A stretch of DNA of 18,239 nt from assembly GCA_028067895.1 (NCBI GenBank), contig JAPTUI010000102.1, forward strand, positions 1 to 18,239, in the 5' to 3' direction. The first letter of the stretch is position 1; each line of letters opens with the position of its first letter. The notes under the pieces were generated by a model. That model was not told the DNA's origin and ran no database searches. It saw nothing but the letters and a program-made list of their open reading frames with translations. The DNA is from Pseudomonadota bacterium (GTDB taxonomy: Bacteria > Pseudomonadota > Gammaproteobacteria > Steroidobacterales > Steroidobacteraceae). Below are positions 1 to 6,952 of the stretch, piece after piece. Both the position numbers and the translations under genes were made by a program.

Positions 1-673
1 CACGGCGACTCTCGATGACATCACTCAGACCTTGGAGCGTGCTTACCCAGGGGTGGATACGCGTGAGGTCGGCCGTCGCACCGCCCGCTTTCGGCTGTGG
101 AATGCCGCGGATCGCCGGGCGGGTGTACTGCTGCTCGATCACTTCCACTGCAACGGCAGCGCAATGGTGTCCTTCCTGCGGAGACTTCACGGCAAGATCG
201 CGGGAGTGTTGACGGCAGTTGACGTCGACGATGAGAGAGAGCGCAACCGGATGCGACCGTGGCGCTATGGCGCGATGTCCGTGCGCATGCCACTGGCAAC
301 GGCGATGCAGCTTCGTCGTCTGCTGGACGAGCGGTGCAGGTGTCTCCGGTTGCCGCCATTCGAGGCGCAGGCCGCGCACAAGCTGGTCGAAGCGGCACGC
401 GGCCGGCCAGGTTGGATCGTGATGTGCACTGACCTTGCGCGGGATTCCCGCTATTGGTGCAAGCACGGGCCCTTGGTGAGCGTGATGTGCGTTGATGCCG
501 AAGCCGCCGTGCGCTACGAGGCGCTCGGCATGCTTCGCCCGATTTCGGCGGCCCACGTGGAAGAGTTCCAGCGCGGCAATGTTGCAGGGGCGCCCGCACC
601 GTCGGACCGGGCACGCCGGTTCAGCGGCATCAGCAGTCGCCCGCGGTCGGTGGATCCGACGCATCGGGGTTGA
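1..673 (+). CDS. AAA-type ATPase-like protein, 3' part
   Basis: The reading frame is open from base 2, so the true start lies before the window. The visible part is about 223 residues. A hydrophobic strand followed by Asp (GVLLLDHF) looks like Walker B. A second strand (GVLTAVDVDDERER) fits sensor 1. The stretch LPPFE...AHKLVEAARGRPG resembles the helical lid with sensor 2 of small AAA+ helper ATPases (TniB/ExeA type). The Walker A loop would be off-window. The last 44 bases overlap the 3' end of the convergent DUF190 gene, so the C-terminal tail may be a fusion product rather than native. I cannot name the family precisely; mobile-element helper ATPases are the best guess. Confidence 0.5.
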   Translation, partial: TATLDDITQTLERAYPGVDTREVGRRTARFRLWNAADRRAGVLLLDHFHCNGSAMVSFLRRLHGKIAGVLTAVDVDDERERNRMRPWRYGAMSVRMPLATAMQLRRLLDERCRCLRLPPFEAQAAHKLVEAARGRPGWIVMCTDLARDSRYWCKHGPLVSVMCVDAEAAVRYEALGMLRPISAAHVEEFQRGNVAGAPAPSDRARRFSGISSRPRSVDPTHRG

Positions 674-980
674 TCACTCCGAAGGACGCCGGTGTGTAGG
701 CATAAAACAGGCGGATCTTCTCCTGATTCAGCAGGTCGAGAAGTTTCTGAGCTTCCTCCTGTGTCGCAATGAACTCCACTTCCACCGTGAGGTTGCCGGC
801 GAGCTCGAAGAATCGCGCTTCGCGTAATACGTGGTGCCGGCCGAAGCCCGCCATCGCCGTGAACGCAGAGCCGCCGCGCATACCGAGCTTGTTGCCGTGT
901 TCGAGCAGCCATTCCCACACGAGCCGGCCGTGATGGCGATGATTTTCGTGAACGTAGAAGCGAAAGAATGACCCTTGCAT
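630..980 (-). CDS. DUF190 (PII-like) family protein, single domain
   Basis: A 116-residue protein with the DUF190 pattern: an RFYVHENHRHHG strand and loop at the N-terminus, the central GMRGGSAFTAMAGFGRHH glycine-rich turn, then a strand with LAGNLTVEVEFIAT and the helix EEAQKLLDLLNQE. DUF190 proteins have a ferredoxin-like, PII-related fold and often sit beside CrcB fluoride channel genes; their biochemical role is not settled. ATG at 978-980 is the first start matching the family N-terminus. The gene is about 1 kb from the riboswitch and points away from it, so it is not in the fluoride operon. Related domains occur three times in the gene at 3535-4611. It converges on, and overlaps, the ATPase-like gene. 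Confidence 0.8.
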   Translation of the reverse strand: MQGSFFRFYVHENHRHHGRLVWEWLLEHGNKLGMRGGSAFTAMAGFGRHHVLREARFFELAGNLTVEVEFIATQEEAQKLLDLLNQEKIRLFYAYTPASFGVINPDASDPPTAGDC

Positions 981-1214
981 TGCGGGGCGGCCTCTCGGTC
1001 GTTGGGCATCGCGGCTTCTTCAGCGTGAGTCACGCCGCAGAAGGTATCTGCTGTTGCCAGTCGCTCTGCCTGGCCCTCGAATTGTACCCTGGCTGCGAAG
1101 TCAAGAGCACCTGGATTGCAGTTACATCTCGAGGCCGGCCGGCGATATCTGTGCCGCAGGGGATTTATGAGTTCCCGTGACGGCAACCGGCAGCCTCGGC
1201 GGCGGTGCATCGGA

Positions 1215-1606
1215 TCAATCCTCCATTGGCAGCGGGCGCGACTTGTGAGCGGGATCCGCGGCAACATTGGTGAAGGCGACCCGCGTGACCTTGCAATATT
1301 CCTCGCCCTCGCGAGGGCGACGCCACGCGCCAATGACGATGCGCATCGAACGAGCAAGCTCCCGCTCTGACCGGCGAAGAGATTGACCTTGTCATCGGCC
1401 AATACTCGCTGCAGAACGCTCGCGCGGTCGGCGATCGTAGCCGCTCGTCCCTTCGCGCGGCGCGACACGTGTACCGCCTTTTGCCTCATCCCGCGACTCC
1501 TCGTTTGCGATTGAAGCTGCGCGATCACTCGTTCGTGCAAGTAATAGGCGGCGCTCGGAACGAGAGCTAAGCCGGAGAAGGCACGCTCGATCAGGTCCAA
1601 GTGCAC
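1215..1606 (-). pseudogene. Remnant of a hot-dog acyl-CoA thioesterase, frameshifted
   Basis: Two frames together resemble the second half of a cytosolic acyl-CoA thioesterase. Reading on the minus strand, one frame holds RVLADDKVNLFAGQ (compare the family's VGDLVxLxA strand) up to about base 1365. A shift of one frame gives SMRIVIGAWRR, EEYCKVTRVAFTNVAAD and SRPLP up to a TGA at 1215-1217. These match the family pattern of SMxIxVExW, KVTxAxFTFVAxD and RPxP. The region further upstream in the first frame (to 1606) is not recognisable and may not belong. The frameshift and the lack of a catalytic first half suggest a dead fragment. Confidence is moderate because similarity was judged by eye. 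Confidence 0.45.
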
Positions 1607-1970
1607 GCGTGCAGAATCCGTCGGCGTTTCGAGTGATGCACCGCTCAGAGAGTCGAAGACGTGTGCGTCGACGCGACGGGGTGGGTCGCCGCGACGACCA
1701 GAGGGTTGCAGCGTGCCTTCAAGTGCCCAGCCGAGCTACGTCAAGCGCCGGGGTGCGCAGCTGCACGCAGAGCCGAACTGCCCCATGAAATAGCGTCTCT
1801 GCGTCACCGCGAAGAGCGAGTGAGCGCGATCTCCGCCGCGCGCAGGGGCCGCATCTCCGCAGTGAACGGCGAGCCGAACCGCGCCGATGCGCCCCCGTCT
1901 CATTGATGCCGAACGGAATTCACACGCAGGCGCTTGCCGTTCGTGCGGCATATCCGTATATTTCACACGA
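1607..1970. other. Intergenic stretch with no supported gene
   Basis: Open frames on both strands here are short and Arg/Ala-rich, as expected by chance in GC-rich DNA, and none has a convincing ribosome site or recognisable motif. The promoter for the fluoride riboswitch must lie near the right end. The AT-richer piece around 1945-1965 (tatccgtatatttcac) is the likely place, but no clear -35/-10 pair was identified. Confidence 0.4.
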
Positions 1971-2030
1971 GGGAGATGGCATTCCTCCCGCCAAAAAAAC
2001 CGCCGGCAACCGGCTGATGATGCCTATCAG
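1971..2030 (+). ncRNA. Fluoride riboswitch (crcB motif)
   Basis: The sequence carries the conserved parts of the fluoride aptamer in order: gggagatggcattcctccc forms P1 with the GAUGGCAUUCC loop, then aaaccgcc, then a short ccggcaaccgg hairpin, then ctgatgatgcct, whose TGATG and GCCT strand complete the pseudoknot core with the earlier GGC. This motif binds fluoride through three Mg ions and turns on fluoride exporters. Downstream are crcB genes, as expected, but first a small ORF and an ilvD remnant. The hairpin at 2035-2060 is the likely expression platform. Confidence 0.93.
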
Positions 2031-2034
2031 ATGT

Positions 2035-2060
2035 CGTCTCCCATAGAGTTACGTGGGAGA
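2035..2060 (+). promoter_or_regulatory. Hairpin between riboswitch aptamer and ribosome site
   Basis: GTCTCCCA at 2035-2042 and TGGGAGAC at 2053-2060 are perfect 8-bp inverted repeats with a 10-base loop. The hairpin lies directly after the fluoride aptamer and ends six bases before the tggagg ribosome site at 2066-2071. It has no T-run, so it is not a classical intrinsic terminator. It probably takes part in the switch by blocking translation initiation or by Rho-linked control, which is inference. Confidence 0.5.
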
Positions 2061-2072
2061 CACTTTGGAGGT

Positions 2073-2210
2073 ATGCCGATGCCGGAACTGTCTCAAATCC
2101 GATGTCACCCTTGTGTCGTCCTCCCGGGCGATGGGATTGACGCAAAGGCTGCGAGGCTTCGTACTGCTCGGATGAAGGCGTCCCGCCTTCCGCGGGAGCG
2201 AAGCGCATGA
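2073..2210 (+). CDS. Small ORF after the fluoride riboswitch, unknown
   Basis: A 45-codon ORF starts at ATG 2073 directly behind a tggagg ribosome site (2066-2071) and ends in ATGA, which overlaps the start of the ilvD fragment. The product, beginning MPMPELSQIRCHPC and rich in Arg and Lys at its end, is not recognised. The good ribosome site and coupled stop suggest it is translated, either as a leader peptide that carries ribosomes into the next frame or as an N-terminal leftover of a gene linked to ilvD. Confidence 0.4.
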   Translation: MPMPELSQIRCHPCVVLPGDGIDAKAARLRTARMKASRLPRERSA

Positions 2211-2579
2211 CCCCTTACCGGTCCCGCACGACGATTTGCAGCCGCAATATGGCGGGCGCCCATTGGTTGTCGTACGCCACGGGTATGAACGATGAGGATT
2301 TCGGCAAGCCGGTCATTGGGATTTCGAATTCATGCAATCAATTCGTGGCCGATCACGTGCATTCGCGAGACGTCGGCGGACGGTTCATCGCACAGGAAAT
2401 CACTGAGGCGGACGGTGTGGCGTGGGAGTTCAACACCATAGCAGTGCACGATGGAATTACTATGGGGCAAGACAGTGCTTTACAGCCTGCCCTCGCGAGA
2501 CCTGATCGCCGATTCGGTCGAATACATGGTCAACGCCCACTGCGCGGATGCGCTGGTGTGCGTTTCCAATTGCGATTAG
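2207..2579 (+). pseudogene. ilvD: Dihydroxy-acid dehydratase N-terminal fragment, frameshifted
   Basis: The first frame (from ATG 2207) reads YRSRTT, RNMAGAHWLSYATGM, FGKPVIGISNSCNQFVADHVHSRD and EFNTIAVHDGITMG, an unmistakable IlvD N-terminus (about 90 residues). At about 2473 the frame shifts: the next frame gives LYSLPSRDLIADSVEYMVNAHC and VCVSNCD, again typical IlvD, and then stops at TAG 2577-2579. The normal enzyme is about 570-620 residues, so more than three quarters is missing. The SNCD motif that carries an Fe-S cysteine ligand is the last thing kept. It lies between the fluoride riboswitch and crcB; either ilvD was once under the switch or a deletion joined them. Confidence 0.85.
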
Positions 2580-2696
2580 ATGTGTGTGCCGAGATGAAGT
2601 TCTGGTGGCGACGGGACCGGCGGCTCGCGAATCGCTGTGATAACGGATGATGGCTTCCGCTTTTGCCCGGCTTTTCATGTGGAGGACACCGTCGCT

Positions 2697-3176
2697 GTGT
2701 CAAATTCGGCCATCAGTTTAGATGCCCGCGGTGACACTGTTCCTGACGGCACCGCGCCGCCGTCCCGCGCCCGGCTGCTGCCTCGCCTGGATATCCGGGA
2801 GGTTACCGCAATCTTCGCCGGTGGCGCGATCGGGACGCTGCTTCGAGCCTGGTTGGCGGTGGCTTTCCCGCACTCGCCGACCAGCTGGCCGTGGCCCACG
2901 TTCGTGGTCAACATCGTAGCTGCGTTCCTGCTAGGCTATTTTGTGACTCGGCTGCAAGAGCGGTTGCCTTTGTCGAGCTATCGACGGCCCCTGCTCGGTA
3001 CCGGCCTTTGCGGCGGGTTGTCGACTTTCTCGACGATGCAGGTCGAGTTGTTGAAAATGATCGATGCACGCGCGTATGTTCTGGCGGATCTCTACGCGGC
3101 GGCGAGCATCGTCTGCGGGTTCGCTGCCATTTATGTCGCGACGGCGGTGTCGCGAAGGGTTTGGGTGGGCGCGTGA
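2697..3176 (+). CDS. crcB: CrcB/Fluc fluoride channel, subunit 1
   Basis: Fluc-type fluoride channel subunit of the inner membrane, which lets F- leave the cytoplasm. It carries the family landmarks: GGAIGTLLRAWL in TM1, TFVVNIVAAFLLGYF in TM2 (with the conserved Asn), GTGLCGGLSTFSTMQVE in the broken TM3 with the phenylalanine-box serine/threonine/phenylalanine, and a fourth hydrophobic helix. GTG 2697 was chosen because ggagga at 2681-2686 precedes it at good spacing; the frame is open further back to 2637. The product is 159 residues, about 35 longer than usual, owing to a polar N-terminal extension. The stop overlaps the next start (GTGA), so the two channel genes are coupled and probably form a heterodimer. 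Confidence 0.9.
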   Translation: MSNSAISLDARGDTVPDGTAPPSRARLLPRLDIREVTAIFAGGAIGTLLRAWLAVAFPHSPTSWPWPTFVVNIVAAFLLGYFVTRLQERLPLSSYRRPLLGTGLCGGLSTFSTMQVELLKMIDARAYVLADLYAAASIVCGFAAIYVATAVSRRVWVGA

Positions 3177-3538
3177 CGGTGCTGGTCTGGGTGGGCGTGG
3201 TGCTCATCGGCGGTGCGGGATCAGTGCTGCGCTTTGTGGTCGACGGTGTGGTGGCGTCGCGTCGGAAGCGAGACTTCCCCTACGGAACGATGGTCATCAA
3301 CATCAGCGGCGCGCTCGTCCTTGGCCTCTTGACGGGCTTGGCGCTCAGTGGACGGGCGTCGCTCCTCGCTGGCACCGCTGCGGTCGGGTCCTATACGACT
3401 TTCTCGACATGGATGTTTGAATCAGAGCGGCTCGCCGAAGAGCGCCGGTCCTGGACCGCTGCGGTGAACGTAGTACTCAGTCTCGTTCTCGGCGTCGCGG
3501 CAGCGGCCGTCGGGAGGGTGATCGGAGCTGATTTGTGA
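3173..3538 (+). CDS. crcB: CrcB/Fluc fluoride channel, subunit 2
   Basis: A 121-residue second Fluc subunit. It shows GGAGSVLRFVVD in TM1, GTMVINISGALVLGLLTG in TM2 and GTAAVGSYTTFSTWMFE in TM3, followed by a last helix (VNVVLSLVLGVAAAAVG). Length and motifs are normal for the family. GTG 3173 overlaps the stop of the first subunit by four bases, and its own stop overlaps the GTG of the DUF190 gene in the same way. Paired Fluc genes usually encode heterodimeric channels in which the two subunits sit in opposite membrane orientation; that assignment here is by family knowledge. Confidence 0.92.
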   Translation: MTVLVWVGVVLIGGAGSVLRFVVDGVVASRRKRDFPYGTMVINISGALVLGLLTGLALSGRASLLAGTAAVGSYTTFSTWMFESERLAEERRSWTAAVNVVLSLVLGVAAAAVGRVIGADL

Positions 3539-4611
3539 ACGAGGACTGCCTCAAACTGACGTGCTATTTTGGCGAACGCCACCGCAGCGCCGGCCGGTTT
3601 GTCGCGGATCGCCTATTGGACATCTACGGTCGCAACGAGATTGCCTCGAGCATCATGCTGCGCGGTGTGGAGGGGTTCGGGCTGAAGCATCATTTGCGCA
3701 GCGATAGTTCGCTGACGCTGTCGGAGGATCTGCCCGCGGTCGCGATTGCCGTGGATTCGCGAGCGCGCATCGAATCAATCCTCGACGAAGTCGCCGGCAT
3801 CGAGAACGTCGGCCTGGTGACGCTAGAGCGGGCGCGACTGATACAAGGTGACATCGGGCCGATTTCACTGCCAGAGAGTCTGCACGAAGCAACCAAGCTG
3901 ACCGTTTACCTCGGGCGTCAAGAACGCACCTACCGGGTACCGGCCTACGTTGGCGTGTGCGAGCTGCTGCACCGTCGAGGCATCGCCGGAGCCACGGTGC
4001 TGCTCGGGGTCGATGGCACGCGCCACGGCCAGCGTGAACGCGCCCAGTTTTTCGGCCGCAACGCCGAGGTGCCGATGATGGTCATGGCGATTGGCTCAGG
4101 CCCCAGCATCACCCGAGTCTTGCCCGAATTGGGTGCGCTGCTGCGCACTCCACTGATCAGCCTGGAGCGGGTGCGTATCTGCAAGCGCGACGGGGAGCTG
4201 CTGGAGCGGCCGCACGAGCTGCCCGGAACCGACCAACACGGAATGGCGTTGTGGCAGAAGCTGAGCATCATCACCTCGGCGGCGGCCCAGCACGGAGGAC
4301 AGCCGGTCTACCGTGCGATCACCCGGCAGCTTCGTGCGACCGGATCAAGCGGGACGACAAGCCTTCGCGGGATTTGGGGCTTTCACGGCGATCACGCTCC
4401 ACATGGGGATCGGCCGCTGCAGGTGGCACGGCACGTGCCCACGCTTACAATCGTGATCGACACACCGGAGCGCACGGCCGCGGCGTTCCCGATTATCGAT
4501 GCGCTGACTGCCGAACGTGGCTTGATCATCAGCGAGATGGTGCCCGCCGTGCACGCGCGCTCCAGCGATCGTCGCCGTGGCGGACTGCGATTGGCCAGCC
4601 ACCACTACTAG
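3535..4611 (+). CDS. Triple DUF190-domain protein of the fluoride operon
   Basis: A 358-residue soluble protein made of three DUF190 (PII-like) units. Unit 1, about residues 5-105: LKLTCYFGERHR, SIMLRGVEGFGLKHH, LSEDLPAVAIAVDS. Unit 2, about 115-215: TKLTVYLGRQER, ATVLLGVDGTRHGQR, VPMMVMAIGS. Unit 3, about 240-345: KLSIITSAAAQHGG, SGTTSLRGIWGFHGDH, VPTLTIVIDT. Most DUF190 proteins near crcB have one or two units, so three is long; PII-like proteins act as trimers, so this may be a covalent pseudo-trimer (inference). GTG 3535 overlaps the stop of crcB2, so all three genes are translationally coupled and presumably fluoride-induced. The function could be to sense or modulate the channel. Confidence 0.85.
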   Translation: MNEDCLKLTCYFGERHRSAGRFVADRLLDIYGRNEIASSIMLRGVEGFGLKHHLRSDSSLTLSEDLPAVAIAVDSRARIESILDEVAGIENVGLVTLERARLIQGDIGPISLPESLHEATKLTVYLGRQERTYRVPAYVGVCELLHRRGIAGATVLLGVDGTRHGQRERAQFFGRNAEVPMMVMAIGSGPSITRVLPELGALLRTPLISLERVRICKRDGELLERPHELPGTDQHGMALWQKLSIITSAAAQHGGQPVYRAITRQLRATGSSGTTSLRGIWGFHGDHAPHGDRPLQVARHVPTLTIVIDTPERTAAAFPIIDALTAERGLIISEMVPAVHARSSDRRRGGLRLASHHY

Positions 4612-5131
4612 GAAGCGGTCCTGATCGTTGACACGGGCGATGACCTTCCCTTCAAGCGGCCTGCGAGAGAAGTTGATTCTCGCAGCCAACGTTGAGCCGC
4701 TCTCCGTGACCAGCAGCCGCGAGTCGTTAACCAGCGTTCGCGCAGAATCGTAGATCGTCGTCGGTTTCGGCCATCGTCCAATTGACTCGACTGAGCTGCT
4801 GCAAGTCTGGTTCTTGATTTTGCTGAGCGAGAATCACACTAACTGTGAAGGTTCCGTGATCTTCTTGCCGTTTCGGCAACGACCCGAATTGCCCGCTCGG
4901 TACGCATGCGTTCGAGAGAGTAAGACGTTGAGACTCGAGAGAAGATGATGCAGAGGGGCAGGCTTGCCTATGTTTTGTCAGTTTACCACGCCGGTCGCAC
5001 CCGTCCAGGCCTTCGCATGGCCGCGGACGGCCGTGCTCGCACGCGCGCAGAGCCGCGGCCTGGACCGGTGCGCTGCGGCGTGGGGCTTCGTCCTCGGGCA
5101 ATCCCGCCCGAGATCAAGACGGAGCTCGCTC
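4612..5131. other. Intergenic stretch without a supported gene
   Basis: No frame here has recognisable motifs. An 8-bp perfect hairpin, CTGCGAGA at 4661-4668 and TCTCGCAG at 4678-4685, lies 50 bases after the fluoride operon and may help end or stabilise its transcript, though no T-run follows. The long minus-strand frame at 4727-5101 looks like a chance opening. The junction between the fluoride locus and the ICE-type genes probably falls in this stretch. Confidence 0.4.
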
Positions 5132-5626
5132 ATGAGCATGCTCAATTCGCTTCTCATCCATGATCACGACCTCGGTACCGTGCGCAAGGCGACGGCCGAT
5201 GAAATCATCTCAGCCGCCCGCGTCTGCGTAGCGCACAGAATGCGCCGGGGCGCATCGCTCTCGTCGCCCACCGCGGCTCGGGACTATCTCGTCCTGCACT
5301 TCGCTGCGTTGCCGCACGAAGTCTTTTGCGTGATCTACCTCGACAGCCGACATCGCGTGATCGAGTGCCAGGATCTCTTCCGCGGCACGATCGACAGCGC
5401 GAGCGTCCATCCGCGGGAAGTGGTGAAGGAAGCTCTGAGGCGAAATGCCGCCGCCTGCCTCCTGGCGCACAATCATCCCAGCGGCGTTGCCGAGCCCAGC
5501 CCGGCTGACGAGCTGATCACCCGGCAGCTGAAGGCCGCCTTGCAGCTTGTCGATATCCGGGTGCTCGATCACCTCGTTGTCGCGGGTGCTGGATGTATCA
5601 GCTTTGCCGACCGTGGCCTGCTCTGA
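5132..5626 (+). CDS. radC: RadC-family JAB/MPN metalloprotease-like protein
   Basis: A 164-residue short RadC of the type carried by ICEs and plasmids; it lacks the N-terminal helix-hairpin-helix part of chromosomal RadC (about 225 residues). The JAB/MPN zinc site is complete: Glu63 (PHEVF), the HNHPSG motif at residues 113-118, and Asp126 in the EPSPAD segment. The biochemical role of these proteins is not proven; they are common accessory genes of mobile elements. ATG 5132 has ggag about eight bases before it and matches the family start; the frame runs back to 4964 without plausible protein. Confidence 0.9.
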   Translation: MSMLNSLLIHDHDLGTVRKATADEIISAARVCVAHRMRRGASLSSPTAARDYLVLHFAALPHEVFCVIYLDSRHRVIECQDLFRGTIDSASVHPREVVKEALRRNAAACLLAHNHPSGVAEPSPADELITRQLKAALQLVDIRVLDHLVVAGAGCISFADRGLL

Positions 5627-5638
5627 CGCAACATAATT

Positions 5639-5666
5639 CCCGGCTCCGGTCTAGGTCGGAGTCGGG
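5639..5666. terminator. Hairpin between radC and the convergent SDR gene
   Basis: CCCGGCTCCG at 5639-5648 pairs with CGGAGTCGGG at 5657-5666 through ten pairs, one a G-U wobble, with an eight-base loop. It begins 13 bases after the radC stop and lies between two converging genes, where a bidirectional terminator is expected. There is no strong T-run on either side, so efficiency is uncertain. Confidence 0.5.
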
Positions 5667-5759
5667 ATCGTCGGCTTTCATTTGAATCCGTCGGCATGGT
5701 CGCGTTTTAACCTCTCGCTCGCGGGGGTTCTCCGGACATCGGAGGGGCTCTGTCGCCGG

Positions 5760-6593
5760 TCAGCGGGCAGCTGGGCCCGCTACTTCGCTGCCCCAGCCAG
5801 CGCCTTCGGTCGCTGCAAGAGGATTGTTGCCATCCCAATGGTTGGCGATCATGCGGTGTCCGGAGATCGCGTTCGCCTGGTCGGAAAGGAGCCAGAGCAG
5901 CGGCGGCACCATGATTGCCGGGTCGAGGAGCTGGCCTCGGGCACTCTCGGGGAAACCAGCGGGAACCATCCCAGTCAGCGTCGCGCCACCCGGAAGCAGG
6001 GCATTGACTGTCACCCCGGTGCCGCGCAGATCCTCAGCCCAGATTATGGTTTCGGACTCCAGAGCGGCCTTCGACGGGCCATAGGGCGAGAACCCGGTCC
6101 GGCGCATGGTCGAGTGACTGATCGAGACATTCACGATGCGGCCCCATCCCGCGCGCAGCATGTGCGGTGTCGCCGCGCGTGCCATCAGGAACGGGCCGTT
6201 GACGTTGGTGTCGATCACCATCCGCCAGGTCTCGGGCTCGACCTCCCAGAATCGGGTCGGTTGGGTCATGAAGGATTCGCTGACGTACCTCATGCCCCGG
6301 CCGGCATTGTTCACCAGGATGTCCAGTCGGCCGAACCGTTCCAGCGCGGCAGTGACGACGCGTTGTGCGTCGACTTCGCGGGTGACGTCGGCGAGAACGG
6401 GGATGACCCGGTCGGTGCCTGCTTCGGCAGCCACGGCGTCAATCTCCGAGCGCTCGCGGGCCGAGGTCGCCACGACTCGGATCCCGGCTCGCGCCAGGCC
6501 TAGCGTCATCGCCCGGCCGATGCCGCGTCCTGCACCGGTGACAATCGCCACGCGACCGGGGTTCGGGGTCTGCGGACCCGCATTCTTCATCAT
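5760..6593 (-). CDS. SDR-family NAD(P)-dependent oxidoreductase
   Basis: A classical short-chain dehydrogenase/reductase of 277 residues that would reduce or oxidise a small carbonyl/alcohol substrate; the substrate cannot be told. Seen: the cofactor loop TGAGRGIG at residues 19-26, NNAG at 95-98, the catalytic Ser near 157-161 (NVSISHST) and YGPSK with Tyr171 and Lys175. The start was set at ATG 6593 (MMKNAG) behind ggagaa; the frame is open to 6647. Nothing suggests decay. It stands alone among mobile-element genes and ends facing radC, so it is probably cargo. Confidence 0.9.
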   Translation of the reverse strand: MMKNAGPQTPNPGRVAIVTGAGRGIGRAMTLGLARAGIRVVATSARERSEIDAVAAEAGTDRVIPVLADVTREVDAQRVVTAALERFGRLDILVNNAGRGMRYVSESFMTQPTRFWEVEPETWRMVIDTNVNGPFLMARAATPHMLRAGWGRIVNVSISHSTMRRTGFSPYGPSKAALESETIIWAEDLRGTGVTVNALLPGGATLTGMVPAGFPESARGQLLDPAIMVPPLLWLLSDQANAISGHRMIANHWDGNNPLAATEGAGWGSEVAGPAAR

Positions 6594-6692
6594 GGTCTCA
6601 GCTTCTCCGCCGCCCATAGACTTGGAGACAGGGCGCTCTGAGTGCACATACGATCTGCGTACGCCGTGTCCGCCAGCGAAGGCTGGGCTCGC

Positions 6693-6878
6693 CTACTTCC
6701 GACCCTTGGTGGGCTTCGGCTCCCGAAGCACATCGGCGTATTTCGCGAAGAGCAGCTCTAGGGCTTGCCGCAGCAGCCGCGTCTGGGGGATATCCGTCTG
6801 CTCCGAGAGCTCCTTGAGCCGGTCGGCCATCTCCACAGAGACACCCAGTCCCAATTTTCGGCTGGCGGATCGCACCAC
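6693..6878 (-). CDS. Ribbon-helix-helix DNA-binding regulator
   Basis: A 61-residue basic protein with a short N-terminal strand (KLGLGVSVEM) followed by two helices (ADRLKELSEQTD and TRLLRQALELLFAKYADVL), the ribbon-helix-helix (CopG/Arc) pattern. It begins with GTG at 6876-6878. The start lies only 14 bases from a perfect 18-bp palindrome at 6892-6909, which is the natural candidate for its operator, so it probably represses itself and perhaps the divergent gene at 7019. No toxin gene lies next to it, so I see it as a regulator rather than an antitoxin, though an antitoxin is possible. Confidence 0.75.
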   Translation of the reverse strand: MVRSASRKLGLGVSVEMADRLKELSEQTDIPQTRLLRQALELLFAKYADVLREPKPTKGRK

Positions 6879-6891
6879 GGTATTCCCAAAT

Positions 6892-6950
6892 GTCTAGCAA
6901 TTGCTAGACGTTGCCTGATTAAGGGAGTAGTGTACTCGCTTTTCTAGCAA
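6892..6950. promoter_or_regulatory. Operator region of the RHH gene
   Basis: GTCTAGCAATTGCTAGAC at 6892-6909 is a perfect palindrome, and a third half-site TCTAGCAA lies at 6943-6950. RHH repressors bind such repeated short half-sites as dimers of dimers. The position between the divergent genes at 6878 and 7019 fits control of both. The binding itself is inferred. Confidence 0.65.
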
Positions 6951-6952
6951 GC

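Noticed and set aside
728..1606. Long minus-strand frame of 292 codons
   Set aside because: Its first part covers the thioesterase remnant, and the rest overlaps the real DUF190 gene in another frame; it is not one protein.
1661..1906. 81-codon frame in the intergenic stretch
   Set aside because: Low-complexity Ala/Arg content, no ribosome site and no motif.
4727..5101. 124-codon minus-strand frame
   Set aside because: No family pattern and overlaps the upstream region of radC; likely chance opening.
5682..6503. 273-codon plus-strand frame
   Set aside because: Antisense shadow of the SDR gene, whose catalytic motifs are clear on the minus strand.
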